This document shows positions 17,279-25,997 of a DNA stretch of 64,000 bases, piece by piece (positions within the stretch are counted from its first letter, which is position 1; the number at the start of each line of letters is the position of its first letter). A program made the position numbers and the translations under genes. The DNA lies in the NCBI RefSeq assembly GCF_018130785.1, contig NZ_JAFCJT010000011.1, positions 62,001-126,000 on the forward strand, written 5' to 3'. The notes under the pieces were generated by a model. That model saw only the letters and a program-made list of their open reading frames with translations. It was not told where the DNA came from and did not search any database. Origin of the DNA: Bradyrhizobium liaoningense (GTDB taxonomy: Bacteria > Pseudomonadota > Alphaproteobacteria > Rhizobiales > Xanthobacteraceae).

Positions 17279-17288
17279 GAGAATCTCG

Positions 17289-18620
17289 ATGCTGTTTTCC
17301 CGCAGGCTCATGCTCGGCCTTGCCATCGCAGGTACCATGGCAGGCGCCCTCGCCGTCCCGGCAATGGCCGAAAGTCCGACCGAGATCGACCTGTTCTTCC
17401 CCGTTCCCGTCGACGGCAAGCTCGCCCGCGACATGGGCACCTTGATCAAGGAGTTCAACGAGACCCATCCCGCGATCAAGGCGACCGCCGTCTACACCGG
17501 CTCCTATGACGACACGTTGATCAAGACGCGCGCGGCGATCAAGGCCGGCAAGCCGCCGTCCGCCGTGATCATGTCCGCGAACTTCCTGCTCGACATGCAG
17601 ATCGAGAACGAGCTCACCAATCTCGACAGCCTCATTGCCGCCGATGGCGCCACAAAGGACCAGTTCCTGGGCCAGTTCTTCCCGGCGCTCCAGGGCAACG
17701 CGGTGATCAACCGCTCGGTCTACGGCGTGCCCTTCCACAATTCGACGCCGCTGCTCTACATCAACGCCGACAAGGCCAAGGAAGCCGGCCTCGATCCGAA
17801 CAAGCCGCCGCAGACCTGGGCCGAGCTCACCGACTGGGCCAAGAAGCTCACCAAGCGCGAGGGCGACAAGGTGACCCAATGGGGCATCGCGATCCCCTGC
17901 GCCTATGACTATTGCGGCTGGATGATGGAAACGCTCACCATGACCAATGGCGGCCGCTACTACAACGAGGAGTTCGGCGGCGAGGTCTATTACGACACGC
18001 CCTCGATGCTCGGCGCACTCACCTGGTGGAACGACCTCGTGTACAAGCACAAGGTCCACGCGCCCGGCGCCACCCCGGGTCCTGCCGTCAGCACCTCGTT
18101 CATCTCCGGCAATGCCGCGATGATGATGCTGTCGACGGGCTCGCTGACCTATGTGCGCGACAACGCCAAGTTCAACTACAAGGTCGCGTTCATCCCGCGC
18201 AACGTCCGCAACGCCGTGCCGATCGGCGGCGCCTCGCTGATCGTTCCGGCAGGCCTCGAGGCCGACAAGCAGAAGGCCGCCTGGACCCTGATCAAGTGGA
18301 TGACCTCGCCCGAGAAGAGCGCTTGGTGGAGCCGCGCCACCGGCTATTTCGCGCCCAACATGGCCGCCTACAAGACGCCCGACATGGTCGACTTCCTGAA
18401 CAAGAACCCGGACGCCAAGACCGCCGTCGAACAGCTCGACGTCGCCAAGCCGTGGTTTGCGACCTACAAGACCGTGCCGGTTCGCAAGAACCTCGAGGAC
18501 GAGGTGATGCTGGTCCTCAACGGCAAGAAGCAGCCGAAGGAAGCCCTCGCCGCCGCCCAGAAGGCCGCCGACGAGACGCTGAAGCCGTACAATGCGGAGA
18601 CGTCGCTGAAGCTGCCGTAA
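17289..18620 (+). CDS. ABC transporter substrate-binding protein, UgpB-like
   Basis: This periplasmic binding protein has 443 residues with a signal peptide (LMLGLAIAGTMAGALAVPAMA, cleavage near 27). It belongs to solute-binding family 1 and shows the typical LIKEFNETHPAIKATAVYTGSYDDTL opening and the C-terminal KNLEDEVMLVLNGKKQPKEAL. With the two permeases it makes an importer for a sugar, polyol or glycerol-phosphate compound. It is the last gene of the operon. No ATPase gene follows before the strand switch at 18646, so the ATPase must come from elsewhere. Confidence 0.92.
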   Translation: MLFSRRLMLGLAIAGTMAGALAVPAMAESPTEIDLFFPVPVDGKLARDMGTLIKEFNETHPAIKATAVYTGSYDDTLIKTRAAIKAGKPPSAVIMSANFLLDMQIENELTNLDSLIAADGATKDQFLGQFFPALQGNAVINRSVYGVPFHNSTPLLYINADKAKEAGLDPNKPPQTWAELTDWAKKLTKREGDKVTQWGIAIPCAYDYCGWMMETLTMTNGGRYYNEEFGGEVYYDTPSMLGALTWWNDLVYKHKVHAPGATPGPAVSTSFISGNAAMMMLSTGSLTYVRDNAKFNYKVAFIPRNVRNAVPIGGASLIVPAGLEADKQKAAWTLIKWMTSPEKSAWWSRATGYFAPNMAAYKTPDMVDFLNKNPDAKTAVEQLDVAKPWFATYKTVPVRKNLEDEVMLVLNGKKQPKEALAAAQKAADETLKPYNAETSLKLP

Positions 18621-18645
18621 GGCCGACGATCAGCCAAACAGCCTC

Positions 18646-18668
18646 GGCGCTCCACGGTGTGGGGCGCC
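18646..18668. terminator. Bidirectional hairpin between two convergent transporter operons
   Basis: GGCGCTCCAC-GGT-GTGGGGCGCC forms a 10-bp stem with one G-U pair and a 3-nt loop. It sits 26 bp after the UgpB-like stop and 28 bp before the end of the convergent permease gene. The following CAAATCATTT is only weakly U-rich. Position and stability support a shared terminator. Confidence 0.65.
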
Positions 18669-18695
18669 CAAATCATTTCAGCGGCCGCGATTGCG

Positions 18696-19517
18696 TCAGT
18701 TACGCCTGCCGTCGAGCCTGAACACCATCTGCGTCGGACGCACGAACCGCAATGCGACCAGCAACACGGCCATGACGGTGCACATGTAGATGACAGCCAT
18801 CGCATCGATCGAATAGACCGGCCGCACACCGCCAGCAAAAACGTTGTAATACAGCGCGACGACCAGGGTCTGCGATCCTCCGCCCGCAAGCAGAAACGCC
18901 AGCTCGAAGTTCGAGATCGTATTCACGAGAACCAGCAGGCCCGCTGTCAAAATGCCGGGCAGCATCAGCGGCAACAGGATGCGGCGGAATATCTGCAGCC
19001 GGCTCGCGCCGAGCATCTGCGCCGACCATTCAAGGTTAAAGCTGATCTGCTCGAAGAACGGCAACAGGATGAAGACGGCAAGAGGAACCATGGGCACGAG
19101 CACGGCGAGAATGACGCCAATGACCGTGCCGCCGACACCAAACCCATAAAGCGTCGTGGCAAGCGGAATGCCGTAGGTCATCTGAGGGATCAGCAGCGGC
19201 AGGAAGTAGAGCAGCAGCAGCACCGGCTTGGCGTTGAAATTTCGCCGCGCCAGCACGTAGGCGGCCGGAAATCCGATCGCGAGCGCGATGAAGACCACGG
19301 CCAGCGCGATGAACAGCGTGATGAAGAGAACATGGGAAAGCTCGAACTCCCGCCAGGCGTAGGTAAACCAATCCGTCGTGAACGCCGGTGGCAACGGCTT
19401 GCCGAACCAGCGTTTGGCGAACGAGCTGACCACGACATGCGTCACGATTCCGAGCAGGTTCAGGATGAACCCCAGTAGGAACAGGTAGATCGCCAATTTC
19501 CACATCCGCCCGCGCAT
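18696..19517 (-). CDS. ABC transporter permease, PotC-like
   Basis: This inner-membrane permease has 273 residues, about six membrane segments and the EAA-type loop AQMLGASRLQIFRRILLPLMLPG. It is the last gene of a four-gene operon read right to left (binding protein, ATPase, permease, permease) of the polyamine/iron/phosphonate-related (POPT/FeT) class. It follows the other permease after 10 nt. The substrate is not evident from the sequence. Confidence 0.88.
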   Translation of the reverse strand: MRGRMWKLAIYLFLLGFILNLLGIVTHVVVSSFAKRWFGKPLPPAFTTDWFTYAWREFELSHVLFITLFIALAVVFIALAIGFPAAYVLARRNFNAKPVLLLLYFLPLLIPQMTYGIPLATTLYGFGVGGTVIGVILAVLVPMVPLAVFILLPFFEQISFNLEWSAQMLGASRLQIFRRILLPLMLPGILTAGLLVLVNTISNFELAFLLAGGGSQTLVVALYYNVFAGGVRPVYSIDAMAVIYMCTVMAVLLVALRFVRPTQMVFRLDGRRN

Positions 19518-19527
19518 CTACTTCCCC

Positions 19528-20427
19528 TCAGCGTTTGCCGACGCCCATGGTTGTTGCAATCGTCATACGGCGGCGCACCAACACGATGACCACCAGCGCC
19601 GCGAGCTGGCAGAGCCCCATGATGACCGCGATCGCGGACGCGTAGGACATGTCATATTGCTCGAAGGCCTGCTGGTAGGCCGCGATCGAGATCGTCCGCG
19701 TCGAACCGGCCGGCTGGCCAACCATCACGGCGGATGGAAATACGGCAAAGCTCATCACGAAGACGAGGGCAAACGCGATGATCAGGCCCGGTGCGATCAA
19801 CGGGAACATGACGCGCCGGAAGATGGTCCAGGGCCCGGCGCCCAGCATGCGGGCAGAGCTTTCCAGGCTCGGGTCGATGCCGGAGATGTAACCGAGCAAC
19901 ATCAGGAAGCAGAACGGAAAGTTCTGCATGAACAGCGAGAAGATGACGCCGATCGAATTATGCGTCAGCTCGAGCGGGTTCTGAATCAATCCGACCGCAA
20001 GCAGCAACTGGTTGAGCCAGCCATTGTGGCCATAGAAGCCGAGGATCCCTTCCGACAGGAAGACGACACCGAGCGAGATCGGAAGCACGAGAATGGTCGT
20101 GATGGTGCGTTCGAACCAGATGCCACGCCGCATGCCGTATGCGAGGAACAGCGCAACCAGCACGACCGCGATCGTGGTCGGCAACGCCAACATGAAGGTC
20201 GTCTTGATCGTGTTGCACTGGTAGGCGTCGTTGAAGAACGCGACATAGTTCGAGAATATTCCGGCGTCGCGCTTCTTCGGCTGCAAGCTGATGTAGATCC
20301 CGTAGAGGAATGGGTAGACGAACATCGCGAGCACGTAGAGCAGCGACGGCGTAAGACAGAGGATCGCGACGAGGTCCAGTTCGCTGCGGGAATCAGAGCG
20401 GATGCGAGCCACGATCTGTCCCCTCAC
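19528..20427 (-). CDS. ABC transporter permease, PotB-like
   Basis: The 299-residue permease has six membrane segments and the coupling loop ARMLGAGPWTIFRRVMFPLIAPG. The N-terminal region (LYVLAMFVYPFLYGIYISLQP) is typical of PotB-type subunits. It starts with ATG at 20427, overlapping the stop of the ATPase gene by 4 nt (ATGA), so synthesis of ATPase and permease is probably coupled. Confidence 0.88.
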   Translation of the reverse strand: MRGQIVARIRSDSRSELDLVAILCLTPSLLYVLAMFVYPFLYGIYISLQPKKRDAGIFSNYVAFFNDAYQCNTIKTTFMLALPTTIAVVLVALFLAYGMRRGIWFERTITTILVLPISLGVVFLSEGILGFYGHNGWLNQLLLAVGLIQNPLELTHNSIGVIFSLFMQNFPFCFLMLLGYISGIDPSLESSARMLGAGPWTIFRRVMFPLIAPGLIIAFALVFVMSFAVFPSAVMVGQPAGSTRTISIAAYQQAFEQYDMSYASAIAVIMGLCQLAALVVIVLVRRRMTIATTMGVGKR

Positions 20428-21488
20428 TCGCGACGCAGCAGGACGAATTTGTCCGCCGGCAAGGTCAGATCCAGCGTCTCGCCCAATACGATCTTCTCGT
20501 GCGAGCGGACCCAGAGCCTTGCGCCGCCATCTAGCGTGATCTCGGCCTCCTGCTCGCGTCCGAGATACTCGACCAGCTCGACCTTGCCGCGCAGCACATT
20601 GACGCCATCACCAGATTGGCCGAGACGCACATCTTCCGGCCGGATAGCCAGAACGGCGCGCTCGCCCGGGTGGAAGCTATCCCTGGCCCTTGCTTGCAGG
20701 ATTTGCCCCTTGAAGCCGGCTTCGATCATACCGCCCGCTTCCTTGCCGAGTGTCACATCGAGGAAATTTCGAAAGCCCATGAAATCCGCCACGAAGACGT
20801 TCTTGGGACGGTCGTGGATTTCCTGCGGCGTCCCGACTTGCATGAGCACACCTTCGCGCAGCACGACGATGCGGTCGGAGAGCGAGAGAGCTTCGGCTTG
20901 GTCGTGGGTGACGTAGATCGAGGTCAGGCCAAGCCGCGTATGCAGCTGCTTGATCTCGGCGCGCATCTCGACGCGGAGCTTTGCATCGAGGTTGGACAAA
21001 GGCTCGTCGAACAGCATCAACCGAGGGTGCAGCACAAGAGCCCGCGCAATGGCGACACGCTGCTGCTGTCCGCCCGAGAGCTGACCGGGATAGCGGTCTT
21101 CATAACCGGCAAGACGCACCAGACCGAGCATGTCCCGGACGCGCTTGTCGATCTCCTCCGACGAGCGCTTCTGTAGCGAGAGGCCGAACGCGATATTGCC
21201 GAACACCGTCAGGTGCGGAAACAGCGCGTAGTTCTGGAAAACCATGCCGAAACCGCGCTTCTCGGGCGGCACGTCATCGATCCGTCGTCCGTTGAGGTGG
21301 ATCTCGCCGTCGCTCGGCGGCACGAGGCCCGCGATGATGCCGAGCGCTGTGGACTTTCCGCAGCCGCTCGGGCCCAGGAAGGTGACGAACTCGCGGCCGA
21401 CGATTTCCAGCGGAAATTGGTCGAGCACCACCTTGCCGCCATAACGCTTGGTGATCGACATCTGCAGCTTATCGATAGAGTCGGCCAT
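20424..21488 (-). CDS. ABC transporter ATP-binding protein, PotA-like
   Basis: This cytoplasmic ATPase of the importer has Walker A GPSGCGKST, the Q-loop FQNYALFPHLTVFGNIAFGL, signature LSGGQQQRVAIARAL, Walker B LMLFDEPLSNLDAKLR and H-loop YVTHDQAEALSLSD. A C-terminal TOBE domain (about 240-354) contains VLAIRPEDVRLG. ATG at 21488 is chosen because GGGGCGGGGA lies just upstream; a GTG 33 nt earlier also opens the frame. As the only importer ATPase in the window, it could in principle also energise the ATPase-less Ugp-like system next door. Confidence 0.93.
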   Translation of the reverse strand: MADSIDKLQMSITKRYGGKVVLDQFPLEIVGREFVTFLGPSGCGKSTALGIIAGLVPPSDGEIHLNGRRIDDVPPEKRGFGMVFQNYALFPHLTVFGNIAFGLSLQKRSSEEIDKRVRDMLGLVRLAGYEDRYPGQLSGGQQQRVAIARALVLHPRLMLFDEPLSNLDAKLRVEMRAEIKQLHTRLGLTSIYVTHDQAEALSLSDRIVVLREGVLMQVGTPQEIHDRPKNVFVADFMGFRNFLDVTLGKEAGGMIEAGFKGQILQARARDSFHPGERAVLAIRPEDVRLGQSGDGVNVLRGKVELVEYLGREQEAEITLDGGARLWVRSHEKIVLGETLDLTLPADKFVLLRRE

Positions 21489-21554
21489 TCCCCGCCCCGC
21501 ATACGCGCGCGAGGGCCGCACCTGCGCGCCCTCGCGTCTTGGTCCCGGTTATTG

Positions 21555-22694
21555 TTATTTCTTGACCTGATCGGCGCCTACCTCACGGTCCCACCGTTCC
21601 ATCGCGTAGCTCAGCTCGGTCACGCCCAGCGGAGGCGATACTTTCCATTTGGTCCCGATCTGATCGTATTCAGGACGCCAGAACTCCTTCACCTCGTCCT
21701 GGATGTCCTTGGGCGCCGATGCCAAGGCTGCGGCCTTCACGACCGGCCCGATGAAGGCCTTCCAGGTGAGCGCCTGCTGCTCCGGCTTCCACATGAACTT
21801 CATGAGGTCGACGATGACATCGACCTGTTCCTGCGGCACGCCCTTCGGGATGCACCAATAGTGGCCGTCCACCACGAACGTGGTGTTCTCCAAGATTGCG
21901 ATCTTCGAGTCCGGCGGAATCACGCTCTGCGCGCGCGGCTTCATGTCCCATTCCATGATCCCGGCGATCATCCAGCGCTGCCCCTGCGCGAACTCCTTCA
22001 ACGTGATCGCAGTACCGGTCGGATAATATTCGACGGACTTGCCGAGCTCTTTCAGGAAATCCCAGCTCTTGTCCCAGCCCTTTTCGGGGTCGAGCGGCTT
22101 TGAATCCCCGAGAATGAAGGCAAAGCCCTGGAGGATCGCGCGGCCCGGCCCGCTGTTCGCCGGACGCGCATACATGAATTTGCCCGGGTTCGCCTTCACC
22201 CAGGTCAGCAATTCCTGCGCGGTCTTCGGCGGGCTCGGCACCTTCGCCGGATTGTAGATCAGCACCGGTCCACCGGCATTGCCGACTGACGGAATGAGGA
22301 CGCCTTTGCCCTCGTCGTAAAGCGCCTTGCCCGCGTCGGTGAGACCATCGCGCGGAAACGTCTTCTGATAATCGGGGATGGCGATGAGCTGGCCGTTCTG
22401 GGCCAGCAGCGCGCCGCCATCCTGCCCGGTCAGCACCAGATTGATATCGAGGCGTCCGGCATCCTGCTGCGCCTTGATCTTGGCCGGAAGCTCCGGCGCC
22501 GGCGCGCGCTGGATCTTGATCTCGCTCACCTTGTCCGGATTCGCCTTCTTGTAGTTCTCGATGATGGTCTGCACCGAGGCCAGGTCACCGCCGGTATCGA
22601 TGATCGAAAGACTGATCGGAGCGGCCAGGGCTCCGCTGCAAAGACACGCCCCCACCAGGGCCGCGACCATTGGGGTTGCCGACCTCGTTTTCAT
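21555..22694 (-). CDS. ABC transporter substrate-binding protein, family 1
   Basis: This periplasmic binding protein has 379 residues with a signal peptide (MVAALVGACLCSGALA, cleavage near 24). The mature protein starts APISLSIIDTGGDLASVQ and contains VLTGQDGGALLAQNGQL and FVVDGHYWCIPKGVPQ. It is the first gene of the operon, directly facing the GntR regulator across a 208-bp gap, so that regulator is its probable controller. The ligand is unknown; the class covers polyamines, iron, phosphonates and thiamine. Confidence 0.88.
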   Translation of the reverse strand: MKTRSATPMVAALVGACLCSGALAAPISLSIIDTGGDLASVQTIIENYKKANPDKVSEIKIQRAPAPELPAKIKAQQDAGRLDINLVLTGQDGGALLAQNGQLIAIPDYQKTFPRDGLTDAGKALYDEGKGVLIPSVGNAGGPVLIYNPAKVPSPPKTAQELLTWVKANPGKFMYARPANSGPGRAILQGFAFILGDSKPLDPEKGWDKSWDFLKELGKSVEYYPTGTAITLKEFAQGQRWMIAGIMEWDMKPRAQSVIPPDSKIAILENTTFVVDGHYWCIPKGVPQEQVDVIVDLMKFMWKPEQQALTWKAFIGPVVKAAALASAPKDIQDEVKEFWRPEYDQIGTKWKVSPPLGVTELSYAMERWDREVGADQVKK

Positions 22695-22844
22695 TCTCGC
22701 CTCCCAAGCGCTTTATTTTTTGCGCAACTTGTTATTTATTTGTAAGGCAAGCATCGACGAAATCTTCGCTGGTTGTCAAGCCGTCTGTTCTGCAGCTGTT
22801 TCAAACTGCCGGCCGCAGCGCTCGTGCACGAACTGAAATGTCAA

Positions 22845-22854
22845 AAACTTGTTT
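22845..22854. promoter_or_regulatory. Possible GntR operator, AAAC-TT-GTTT dyad
   Basis: A small dyad AAACTTGTTT lies in the gap between the divergent binding-protein and GntR genes. The same gap carries a related CTTGTT sequence at 22728-22733, followed by TTTGTAAG. FCD-type GntR regulators often bind short T/A-rich dyads of this size near their own start. The assignment is weak because the dyad is short. Confidence 0.3.
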
Positions 22855-22902
22855 GGAAGCCGAACGCAAAACCGGGCGGAGCCGGACTTGAAGAAGCCTG
22901 CG

Positions 22903-23622
22903 ATGAAATCCGCGGAGTTGCCGCTCTCGTCCTCGACGGGACGATTGAGCGACCGGATCTACGACCACGTGCTGGGTCAGATCGCGATCGGCATCCTTCC
23001 CGTGAACTGCCGGCTACCGCCCGAGAATGGCCTTGCCGAACTCCTCGGCGTTTCACGGCCCGTCGTTCGCGAGGCGCTGACGCGATTGCGCGACGACGGG
23101 CTGATCGCATCACGCCAGGGTGCGGGCTGGTTCGTGACGCGGCGCCCGGCCGCCAATGCCTTCGACTTCGCGCCCATCAGTAGCATCCCCGACATCCAGC
23201 GCTGCTTCGTGTTCCGGATGGCCGTCGAGGGCGATGCCGCGGCCCTCGCCGCACGCAACCGGGACAGGCAAAGCCTGCGCCGCATTCAGCAGGTCCTGAC
23301 CAGGCTGGATACGATGGTCGCCCAGGGGCGCGAGGGTGGCCTCGGTGTCGAGGAAGATCTCCTCTTCCACCGCACGATCGCGGAGGCGAGCGGCAACCGG
23401 TTCTTTGTCGAGACGCTGACGTCGTTGAGGGAGCAGATCGCCATTGGCGTCAATCTCAACCGCAACCTGTCGCTCATTCAGCCGCGCGGTCGCATTCTCA
23501 GGGGGCAGCAGGAGCATCGCCGCGTGTTCGAGGCCATCGAGGCACAAGACGAGGACGGCGCCCGCCGCGCCATGCGCACGCATGTCGAAAATGCCCGCAA
23601 GAGAATATTCGAGGGGGGCTGA
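22903..23622 (+). CDS. GntR family transcriptional regulator, FadR/FCD subfamily
   Basis: This DNA-binding regulator of about 239 residues from ATG 22903 has the winged helix LSDRIYDHVLGQIAIGILPV...LPPENGLAELLGVSRPVVREALTRLRDDGLI near the N-terminus. The FCD ligand-binding domain follows (about 95-235) with LFHRTIAEASGN and the C-terminal EHRRVFEAIEAQDEDGARRAMRTHV, whose residues bind metal in relatives. The frame also opens with TTG at 22849, but the ATG has a better spaced purine-rich site (GAAGAAG). The divergent position suggests it represses the Pot-type importer until the ligand is present. Confidence 0.9.
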   Translation: MKSAELPLSSSTGRLSDRIYDHVLGQIAIGILPVNCRLPPENGLAELLGVSRPVVREALTRLRDDGLIASRQGAGWFVTRRPAANAFDFAPISSIPDIQRCFVFRMAVEGDAAALAARNRDRQSLRRIQQVLTRLDTMVAQGREGGLGVEEDLLFHRTIAEASGNRFFVETLTSLREQIAIGVNLNRNLSLIQPRGRILRGQQEHRRVFEAIEAQDEDGARRAMRTHVENARKRIFEGG

Positions 23623-23652
23623 TCGCCGCGACGTGAGCCACGCGCCGCGCGG

Positions 23653-24642
23653 TTAGATCGTCACCACGATTTTGCCGAACTGATTGTTCGACTCCAGGAA
23701 GCGGTGCGCCTCGACGATCTCCTCGAACGGGAACGTTCTAGCGATCACCGGCTTCAGGCTGCCGTCCGCGAGCCCATCGAGGATGAACGCCTTGGCCCGC
23801 TCAAGGCGCGCGCGATCGCCTGTGATCTCGTGCACGAGGTAGCCGCGCAGGACCAGGCTCTTGCCGAGCACGTTGAAAAGCGGAAACGGCGTCGGCTCGG
23901 GACTCAGTCCGCCGTACTCGATCAGGATCCCGCCCGGCGACATCGCCGCGGTCAGCGGTTCGAATGCGGGACCGCCGACCGCGTCCAGCACCACCCGAAC
24001 GCCGGTTGCACCGGCGATCTCCGCCAGCCGCGCGCCGATGTCCTCCTCGTCCGAGGCGATCACGTGGGCGGCGCCGGCATCGCGCAAGGCGCCCCGCTTG
24101 GTCGAGGTTCGCGTCAGCGCGACCGGGACAGCTCCGATCCGGTTCGCGATCTGGATGGCGGCAAGCCCCACACTGCTGGATGCGGCCGTGATGGCGATGA
24201 TGTCCCCTCGCGAGAGTCCGGCGACCTCGACCAGCGCGCCATAGGCCGTCAGATACTGCATCCACACCGCAGCTGCCGCCTCGAAGCCGAACTCGGGCGG
24301 ATGCTTGACGATGAGTTCGGCCGGAAACGTCGCGAGCTCGGCATAGGCGGGCCATCGCACCATCGATAGCGGCGGCACAATGCTAACAGCGTCTCCCGGC
24401 GCAAAGCCGGCTACGCCTTCGCCGACGACCTCAATGAGACCTGCCGCCTCCAGACCGAGGCCGGACGGCAATGTCGCGGTCTCGATATACGTGCCCCTCC
24501 GCAACAGCGCTTCCGCACGATTGAGACCGAGCGCCCTGACCCGGATCTGCACTTCCCCCTTTCCCGGCGGCGGAACGTCGACGGTCTCGATGCCCAGCAC
24601 TTCGGGACCGCCATGACGATGAAAGCGAACGGCGCGGGCCAT
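23653..24642 (-). CDS. Zinc-independent quinone oxidoreductase (MDR family)
   Basis: This NADPH-dependent oxidoreductase has 329 residues and the QOR-like plan: catalytic fold MARAVRFHRHGGPEVLGI, GLGLEAAGLIEVVGEGV, then the nucleotide-binding Rossmann fold with ITAASSSVGLAAIQIANR, where the usual AAxGGVG is AASSSVG. The ending PFEEIVEAHRFLESNNQFGKIVV is typical of the family. ATG at 24642 is chosen because GGAG lies 6 nt upstream; the frame opens 72 nt earlier. It is divergent from the LysR gene, a common arrangement in which the regulator controls the oxidoreductase. Confidence 0.9.
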   Translation of the reverse strand: MARAVRFHRHGGPEVLGIETVDVPPPGKGEVQIRVRALGLNRAEALLRRGTYIETATLPSGLGLEAAGLIEVVGEGVAGFAPGDAVSIVPPLSMVRWPAYAELATFPAELIVKHPPEFGFEAAAAVWMQYLTAYGALVEVAGLSRGDIIAITAASSSVGLAAIQIANRIGAVPVALTRTSTKRGALRDAGAAHVIASDEEDIGARLAEIAGATGVRVVLDAVGGPAFEPLTAAMSPGGILIEYGGLSPEPTPFPLFNVLGKSLVLRGYLVHEITGDRARLERAKAFILDGLADGSLKPVIARTFPFEEIVEAHRFLESNNQFGKIVVTI

Positions 24643-24744
24643 GGAATACTCCAAAACAGTTGAACCGAATGGAGCTATGCCGATCCCACGGAAGCGGATA
24701 AATCGCCCAGACAAGCGAACAGTCGAAACCAGGAGTTTTCAATC

Positions 24745-25644
24745 ATGGACCGCCTGACCAGCATGGCCGTATTCGTCCGGGCGGTCGATCTCGGCTCCTT
24801 CGCCGCTGCCGCCGACGCCCTGGAGATGTCGGGGCCGATGGTCGGCAAGCATGTACGCTTCCTCGAAGAGCGCCTCGGCGTCCGCCTCCTCAACCGCACC
24901 ACACGGCGCCAGAGCCTGACTGAAGCAGGCCAGGCCTATTACGAGCGCTGCCGTGCCGTGCTGAGCGAGGCCGAAGCCGCCGACGCCGTCGCGTCCGACG
25001 AACTCTCGGAGCCGCGTGGCAGGCTGCGCGTGACTATGCCTGCCCTGCTGGGACGGCACTGCATTGCCCCGTTATTGATGAAGCTCGCGCGCAAACATCC
25101 GCGTCTCGAGCTAGATCTCTCCTTCGGCGATCCGATCGCTGACATCATCGAGGCGGGCTACGATCTTGCGATCCGGACCGGCGATCTCGACGACCGGTCC
25201 GGCCTGACCGCGCGGCGCATCGCAAGCCAGCGCATGGTGGTGTGTGGCGCGCGCTCGTACATGCGAGCCAATGGCAAGCCGAAGACGCTCGACGATCTCG
25301 CCGGGCACCAGGCGATCATCTACCGCCGCTCCGGGCGCGTCCGGCCGTGGCTGTTTCCGCAAGAGGGCCAACGGCAGCGCGAGATCATGCCGTCGGGCAG
25401 GCTGAGGATCGACGATATGGAGGCAATCGCTGATGCCGCCGTGCACGGCATGGGTCTCGCCTGGCTACCCTATTGGCTGGTCCGCGAGCGCCTCGACAGC
25501 GGCGCGTTGGTCGGTCTCCTCGGTGGTCAACCGGAATTCCACTACGACTGCCACGCGCTGTGGCCCCGTTCGCCCCGCATCACGCCAAAGGTCCGCGCCG
25601 CCGTGGACACCCTGGCCGCCGCCTTGCCGAAGCTGATGACGTGA
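24745..25644 (+). CDS. LysR family transcriptional regulator
   Basis: This is a 299-residue regulator. The N-terminal helix-turn-helix is MAVFVRAVDLGSFAAAADALEMSGPMVGKHVRFLEERLGVRLLNRTTR with LysR spacing, and the substrate-binding domain (about 90-299) includes LDLSFGDPIADIIEAGYDLAIRTGDL. It belongs to the CrgA/DsdC-like group common next to oxidoreductase genes. The 102-bp gap to the divergent oxidoreductase gene is the probable binding site. Start ATG at 24745. Confidence 0.93.
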   Translation: MDRLTSMAVFVRAVDLGSFAAAADALEMSGPMVGKHVRFLEERLGVRLLNRTTRRQSLTEAGQAYYERCRAVLSEAEAADAVASDELSEPRGRLRVTMPALLGRHCIAPLLMKLARKHPRLELDLSFGDPIADIIEAGYDLAIRTGDLDDRSGLTARRIASQRMVVCGARSYMRANGKPKTLDDLAGHQAIIYRRSGRVRPWLFPQEGQRQREIMPSGRLRIDDMEAIADAAVHGMGLAWLPYWLVRERLDSGALVGLLGGQPEFHYDCHALWPRSPRITPKVRAAVDTLAAALPKLMT

Positions 25645-25770
25645 AGGGCGGCCCCGCCTCCATTAACTCCCCGTCCACCATTCGGCCCGTCCGGCCGCCG
25701 GTAACCACGAGAATTAACAGACCCTCAACGTACCCCCGACAAATCTATCAATGTTTCTGGAGATTTCGCC

Positions 25771-25881
25771 GTGGATCTGTTGGTTTTCGAGTTCCTGGGG
25801 CTGGCGCTGGTCGCCATGTGCGTGGTCGTGGTGGCGTTGCCCTGCGCCCGCAAATCCTCGCACCGGATCCGCTACGAATAG
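25771..25881 (+). CDS. Small single-span membrane protein (36 residues)
   Basis: A short frame opens with GTG at 25771, 8 nt after GGAG, and ends with TAG at 25879. The product starts MDLLVFEFLGLALVAMCVVV and ends with a basic tail (ARKSSHRIRYE). That is one hydrophobic helix with a positive C-terminus, the usual layout of bacterial small membrane proteins. It sits in the otherwise gene-free stretch 25645-25997 between the LysR gene and rnd. The flanking part (25645-25770) shows nothing else recognisable. Real expression is not proven. Confidence 0.5.
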   Translation: MDLLVFEFLGLALVAMCVVVVALPCARKSSHRIRYE

Positions 25882-25997
25882 GAATTTCGACCGCTCCGGG
25901 CGATTCCGGTCCAAATGCAAGGCTCGAATTCGCTCCAAGCCCCTTGACATCACAGTGCTTTCGGCAGAACGGCTGATGATCTCGTCATGGGCCGTTC

